From the NCBI GenBank assembly GCA_000434635.1, contig HF988054.1, positions 18,428-24,762 of the forward strand: a stretch of 6,335 nucleotides of DNA, read 5' to 3'. Of this stretch, positions 4,853-6,335 are shown one piece after another. Each line of letters starts with the position of its first letter. Within the stretch, counting starts at the first letter, position 1. The notes under the pieces are model-generated. The model had not been told where the DNA came from, did no database searches, and was given only the letters and a program-made list of their open reading frames with translations. Origin of the DNA: Firmicutes bacterium CAG:110 (GTDB lineage: Bacteria > Bacillota > Clostridia > Oscillospirales > Oscillospiraceae). Made by a program: the position numbers and the translations under genes.

Positions 4853-6280
4853 ATGAAAAACAGCGAAAAAACACTGGACATGATCGTGAACCTCTGCAAG
4901 AACCGGGGCTATGTCTACGCCGGTTCCGAAATCTACGGCGGTCTGGCCAACTCCTGGGACTACGGCCCCCTCGGCGTGGAATTCAAGAACAACGTGAAAA
5001 AGGCATGGCTGAAAAAGTTCGTGCAGGAGTCCGACTATAACGTGGGTCTGGACGCCGCCATCATCATGAACCCCCAGACCTGGGTCACCACCGGCCATGT
5101 GGGCAACTTCTCGGACCCCCTGGTTGACTGCAAGGGCTGCGGCTCCCGTCAGCGGGCGGACAAGCTCATCGAGGCCGCCGGGTCCGGCAAGGGCGTCAAT
5201 GTGGATGCCATGAGCTTTGACGAGATGGACGCTTTCATCGCAAGCCACGAGGACGTGGTCTGCCCCAACTGCGGCAAGCACAACTTTACCGCCATCCGCA
5301 AGTTCAACCTGATGTTCAAGACCCAGATCGGCGTCACCGAGGACACCGCCTCCACCTGCTATCTCCGTCCCGAGACGGCGCAGGGCATTTTTGTGAACTT
5401 CGCCAACATCCAGCGCACCACCCGCCGCAAGCTGCCCTTCGGCGTCTGTCAGGTGGGCAAGGCCTTCCGCAACGAGATCACCCCCGGCAATTTCACCTTC
5501 CGTACCCGGGAATTTGAGCAGATGGAGTGTGAGTTCTTCTGCCAGCCCGGCACCGACCTCGAGTGGTTCGCCTACTGGAAGGACTTCTGCAAGAACTGGC
5601 TGATGTCTCTTGGCATCAAGGAAGATTCCCTGCGTCTGCGGGATCACGAGCCTGCTGAGCTGGCCTTCTATTCCCGCGCCACCACCGATATCGAGTATCA
5701 GTTCCCCTTCGGCAACGGCTGGGGCGAGCTGTGGGGCATTGCCGACCGTACCAATTACGACCTTGGCCGCCATCAGGAGGCCTCCGGCAAGAGTCTGGAA
5801 TACTACGATCAGGAGAAGGGCGAGCATTACATTCCCTACGTCATCGAGCCGTCTCTGGGCTGCGACCGTGTTGCGCTGGCGTTCCTGTGTGAAGCCTACG
5901 ACGAGGAAGTGGTGGGCACCGACAAGAAGGGCAATGCCGACGTGCGCACCGTGCTGCGCCTGCATCCGGCGCTGGCGCCCTACAAGGCGGCCATTCTGCC
6001 CCTGTCCAAGAAGCTCAGCCCCAAGGCCGAGGAGATCTATCGGGAGCTGCGCAAGGACTTCATGGTGGACTTTGACGACGCCGGTTCCATCGGCAAGCGC
6101 TACCGCCGGGAAGACGAAATCGGCACGCCGCTGTGCGTCACCGTGGACTTCCAGACCGTGGGCGACGAAAACACCCCTGCGGACAACTGCGTCACGGTTC
6201 GCGACCGGGACACCATGGAGCAGGTGCGTATCCCCATTGCCGAGCTGAAGAATTATATCGCGGAGAAGTGCGCGTTCTGA
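4853..6280 (+). CDS. glyQS: Glycine--tRNA ligase, single-chain dimeric (alpha2) type
   Basis: A 475-aa class II aminoacyl-tRNA synthetase that charges tRNA-Gly with glycine using ATP. It is the eukaryote-like homodimeric form, not the alpha2/beta2 form. Visible in order are GGLANSWDYGPLG (29-41), four Cys suited to binding zinc (C93, C96, C137, C140), RPETAQGIF (172-180), and motif 2 with FRNEI (205-209) and RTREFEQMECEFF (217-229). They are followed by GWGELWGIADRTNYDLGRH (289-307) and motif 3 EPSLGCDRVALAF (332-344, with R339). The rest, from about 365, is the anticodon-binding domain (LHPALAPYKAAILPL, then DDAGSIGKRYRREDEIGTP). Length is normal (about 460 aa in the family), and no key residue is missing. 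The start ATG follows GGAGG by seven bases. It has its own promoter and no room for a T-box leader. Confidence 0.97.
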   Translation: MKNSEKTLDMIVNLCKNRGYVYAGSEIYGGLANSWDYGPLGVEFKNNVKKAWLKKFVQESDYNVGLDAAIIMNPQTWVTTGHVGNFSDPLVDCKGCGSRQRADKLIEAAGSGKGVNVDAMSFDEMDAFIASHEDVVCPNCGKHNFTAIRKFNLMFKTQIGVTEDTASTCYLRPETAQGIFVNFANIQRTTRRKLPFGVCQVGKAFRNEITPGNFTFRTREFEQMECEFFCQPGTDLEWFAYWKDFCKNWLMSLGIKEDSLRLRDHEPAELAFYSRATTDIEYQFPFGNGWGELWGIADRTNYDLGRHQEASGKSLEYYDQEKGEHYIPYVIEPSLGCDRVALAFLCEAYDEEVVGTDKKGNADVRTVLRLHPALAPYKAAILPLSKKLSPKAEEIYRELRKDFMVDFDDAGSIGKRYRREDEIGTPLCVTVDFQTVGDENTPADNCVTVRDRDTMEQVRIPIAELKNYIAEKCAF

Positions 6281-6314
6281 TTGCGCCGCTGATAGGCAAT
6301 AAAATAATGTGGCC

Positions 6315-6335
6315 GCCCCGGAAAATTCCCGGGGC
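6315..6335 (+). terminator. Probable glyQS terminator hairpin (cut by window edge)
   Basis: A perfect 7-bp stem, GCCCCGG (6315-6321) with CCGGGGC (6329-6335), and a 7-base loop AAAATTC, 34 bases after the glyQS stop. The bases before it (GGCC at 6311-6314) could lengthen the stem if their partner lies outside. The T-tract that would prove an intrinsic terminator is not in view, so position and stem are the only evidence. Confidence 0.65.

Noticed and set aside
3911..5965. A 684-codon open frame on the minus strand opposite plsC and glyQS
   Set aside because: It is antisense to two genes with full catalytic motifs. Its translation is low-complexity (His, Val, Gly, Ala, Asp-rich), with no family motif and no suitable ribosome binding site. 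High third-position G+C in the real genes removes stop codons from this frame.

Overview
The window looks like chromosomal DNA from a GC-rich member of the Clostridia (Firmicutes/Bacillota), possibly Oscillospiraceae/Ruminococcaceae. The placement is an inference from four things: strong AGGAGG-type ribosome binding sites before almost every gene, near-consensus sigma-A promoters, a single-chain (eukaryote-like, alpha2) glycyl-tRNA synthetase, and roughly 60% G+C in coding DNA. No mobile element, CRISPR array, tRNA or rRNA gene was seen.

Left part (1-3768, minus strand): five genes read leftwards as one probable operon. In transcription order they are a 246-aa multi-pass membrane protein of unknown function, cca (class II tRNA CCA-adding enzyme with an HD domain), a small Sel1-repeat protein, a classical short-chain dehydrogenase/reductase, and the first 145 codons of a ComEC-like metallo-beta-lactamase-fold lipoprotein that runs off the window. 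Two junctions are 4-base ATGA overlaps (membrane protein/cca and SDR/MBL). The other gaps are only 24 and 37 bases. The Sel1 gene is clearly poorer in G+C than its neighbours.

Middle (3769-3964): an AT-rich divergent promoter region. A TATAAT promoter with an extended -10 points left into the operon, and a second TATAAT promoter points right into plsC. A GC-rich hairpin flanked by a 7-base T/A run lies in the leader of the leftward operon. Read rightward it resembles an intrinsic terminator.

Right part (3965-6335, plus strand): a PlsC-family membrane acyltransferase, then glycyl-tRNA synthetase. The synthetase has its own near-perfect promoter, whose -35 box overlaps the plsC stop codon. Its leader is too short for a T-box. 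The window ends in a GC-rich hairpin that is probably the glyQS terminator, with any T-tract beyond the edge.

The content is mostly housekeeping: tRNA 3'-end maturation, tRNA charging and phospholipid synthesis, plus a few accessory genes. I see no convincing new multi-gene system. The points most worth following are the unknown membrane protein coupled to cca, the compositionally odd Sel1 gene, the leader hairpin, and the promoter arrangement of glyQS.
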